This document shows, one piece after another, positions 63,104-64,000 of a stretch of 64,000 bases of DNA (within the stretch, counting starts at the first letter, position 1; the number at the start of each line of letters is the position of its first letter). Position numbers and translations under genes: made by a program. Below the pieces are notes generated by a model that did not search any database, was not told the origin of the DNA, and was given only the letters and a program-made list of their open reading frames with translations. This DNA comes from an uncultured delta proteobacterium. GTDB taxonomy: Bacteria > Desulfobacterota > Desulfovibrionia > Desulfovibrionales > Desulfovibrionaceae. The stretch is taken from NCBI GenBank assembly GCA_900079685.1, contig LT599018.1:2411625-2475624 (forward strand), given 5' to 3'.

Positions 63104-63819
63104 AGGATCATCTCCTTTTCTTCGTGTTCGGCGCGCCGGGCGAGGATGGCGCCGGGCCAGTTGGCGTAAGTGACCATGCCGTCCTCCAGCCGCAGCAGCC
63201 GCGCGGTGGGGTGGCGGCGCAGAAGTTCGTGGCTGTGCGTCGCGAATATAATTGTGGTGCCGTAAGCCTGGAATTGCATGAACAGGTCCATGAGCCGCAG
63301 GGAGAGGTCCGGGTCGAGGTTGCCCGTGGGTTCGTCCGCCAGCAGCACGCGCGGGTTGACCACAAAGGACCGCGCAACCGCCACGCGCTGCTGTTCCCCG
63401 CCGGAAAGCTCCCCGCACAGGGTATGAAGCCTGCCGTCCAGGCCGAGCGCCTTGGCCACGGCCCGCACGCGCCGTTCCACATGGACCGGGGCGAGGCCGC
63501 GCACTTCCAGCGCCAGGGCGATGTTGGCCCAGACCGTGCGGTCGGGCAGAATTTTAAAATCCTGGAACACTACGCTCACGTCGCGGCGCAAAAGCGCTAC
63601 CTGCTTGGGCGTGAGTTTGCTCCCCAGGGTAAATCCCGCGATGCGCGCTTCCCCGCGTTGCAGGGGCAGAGCGCCGTACAGGGTGCGCAGGAGCGTGGTC
63701 TTGCCCGCGCCGGACGGACCGGACAGGAACAGAAACTCGCCCTTGGCCAGGGCGAATGTGATATCTTTCAACGCCCACAACGGCCCGAAAGAATATGACA
63801 TATGCGCGACTTTAATCAT
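63100..63819 (-). CDS. ftsE: Cell-division ABC transporter ATPase FtsE
   Basis: A 239-residue ABC ATPase with Walker A GPSGAGKTTLL, signature LSGGEQQRVAVARS, Walker B VLLADEPTGNLD and switch histidine in FATHSHELL. The N-terminus IKVAHMSYSFGPLWALKDI fits FtsE. It partners with FtsX, and its stop codon overlaps the ftsX start. The C-terminal 15 residues are charged. Confidence 0.93.
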   Translation of the reverse strand: MIKVAHMSYSFGPLWALKDITFALAKGEFLFLSGPSGAGKTTLLRTLYGALPLQRGEARIAGFTLGSKLTPKQVALLRRDVSVVFQDFKILPDRTVWANIALALEVRGLAPVHVERRVRAVAKALGLDGRLHTLCGELSGGEQQRVAVARSFVVNPRVLLADEPTGNLDPDLSLRLMDLFMQFQAYGTTIIFATHSHELLRRHPTARLLRLEDGMVTYANWPGAILARRAEHEEKEMIL

Positions 63820-63924
63820 AACCGGCGCATGCTAGCACTTTTTAAGCGAAGCGCAAAGGGGCGGGGCAACGCGTGATGCGCGCATGCGAAAACGCTCGCT
63901 GGCGCGGGCGTTTTATACTATTTT

Positions 63925-64000
63925 GCCCCCCATATCCAATCGCGGGTAAAGGAGGGAAGGGGGTACGGGGGAAGGGAACCATCAGGGCTTCAAGCCCTGT
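63925..64000. repeat. GC-rich 3'-end hairpin repeat, copy 6 (cut by window end)
   Basis: CCAATCGCGGGTAAAGGAGGG then GGGGGAAGGGAACC and the loop ATCAGGGCTTCAAGCCCTGT, nearly the same as copy 5; the right arm lies beyond the window. It probably abuts the 3' end of the next gene to the right. Confidence 0.7.

Noticed and set aside
63104-63418. A 105-residue N-terminal extension of FtsX
   Set aside because: It lies antiphase inside ftsE; the GTG overlapping the ftsE stop is the natural start.

Overview
The window looks like the chromosome of a Desulfovibrionaceae-type bacterium (Desulfobacterota, formerly Deltaproteobacteria). This is inferred from the GC-rich coding style, the dnaA-dnaN-gyrB-gyrA order, the fmt-DUF116-rsmB translation cluster, TRAP transport under a sigma-54 activator, and a complex I without its NADH-oxidising module. 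No rRNA operon, CRISPR array or complete insertion sequence was seen. The only RNA gene is a tRNA-Val.

Left end (1-9,290): a roughly 9 kb segment lies between an intact tRNA-Val (minus strand, 9,212-9,287) and a displaced copy of that tRNA's 3' end at 61-115, the arrangement left by integration into a tRNA gene. Just inside the left copy is a broken HigA-type antitoxin. The cargo is transcribed leftward: a TRAP transporter (dctP, dctQ, dctM), a free-standing lipoyl domain, E1-alpha, E1-beta and a catalytic-core-only E2 of the acetoin/2-oxoacid dehydrogenase type, then a sigma-54 enhancer-binding regulator. A -24/-12 promoter and TGCCA-N3-TGGCA palindromes lie ahead of dctP, and a strong terminator follows the E2 gene. 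The likely job is uptake and oxidative cleavage of one substrate, which I cannot name.

9.3-16 kb: a 155-bp palindromic MITE-like element, a TIM-barrel isomerase-like gene, cheV, a His-rich small lipoprotein, and a leftward Mla-type lipid-transport operon (mlaE, mlaF, mlaD and a PqiC-like lipoprotein).

16.5-29 kb: a rightward nuo operon, nuoA-B-C-D-H-I-J-K followed by an extra MrpD-like antiporter subunit, a small unknown membrane protein, a NuoL-like subunit, nuoM and nuoN. nuoE, nuoF and nuoG are absent, and there are four antiporter-like subunits instead of three.

29-41 kb: small genes, a MerR-type HTH gene with its own operator, an M23 peptidase, then a divergent dnaA, dnaN, gyrB and gyrA, so the replication origin is probably close.

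41-53 kb: a TPR lipoprotein, an FMN-dependent alpha-hydroxy-acid oxidase-like protein, a methyltransferase, a ygiB/ygiC-like pair, a sodium symporter, codBA and two unknown genes. 53-64 kb: a translation cluster (hisS, aspS, ybaK-like, def, fmt, DUF116, DUF695/RraB-like, rsmB), then pagP and ftsEX.

The intergenic DNA is rich in structure. All six convergent gene junctions carry a symmetric hairpin. Two hairpin repeat families recur: GC-rich hairpins that abut gene 3' ends, and long inverted repeats with conserved ends but stems that differ between copies.
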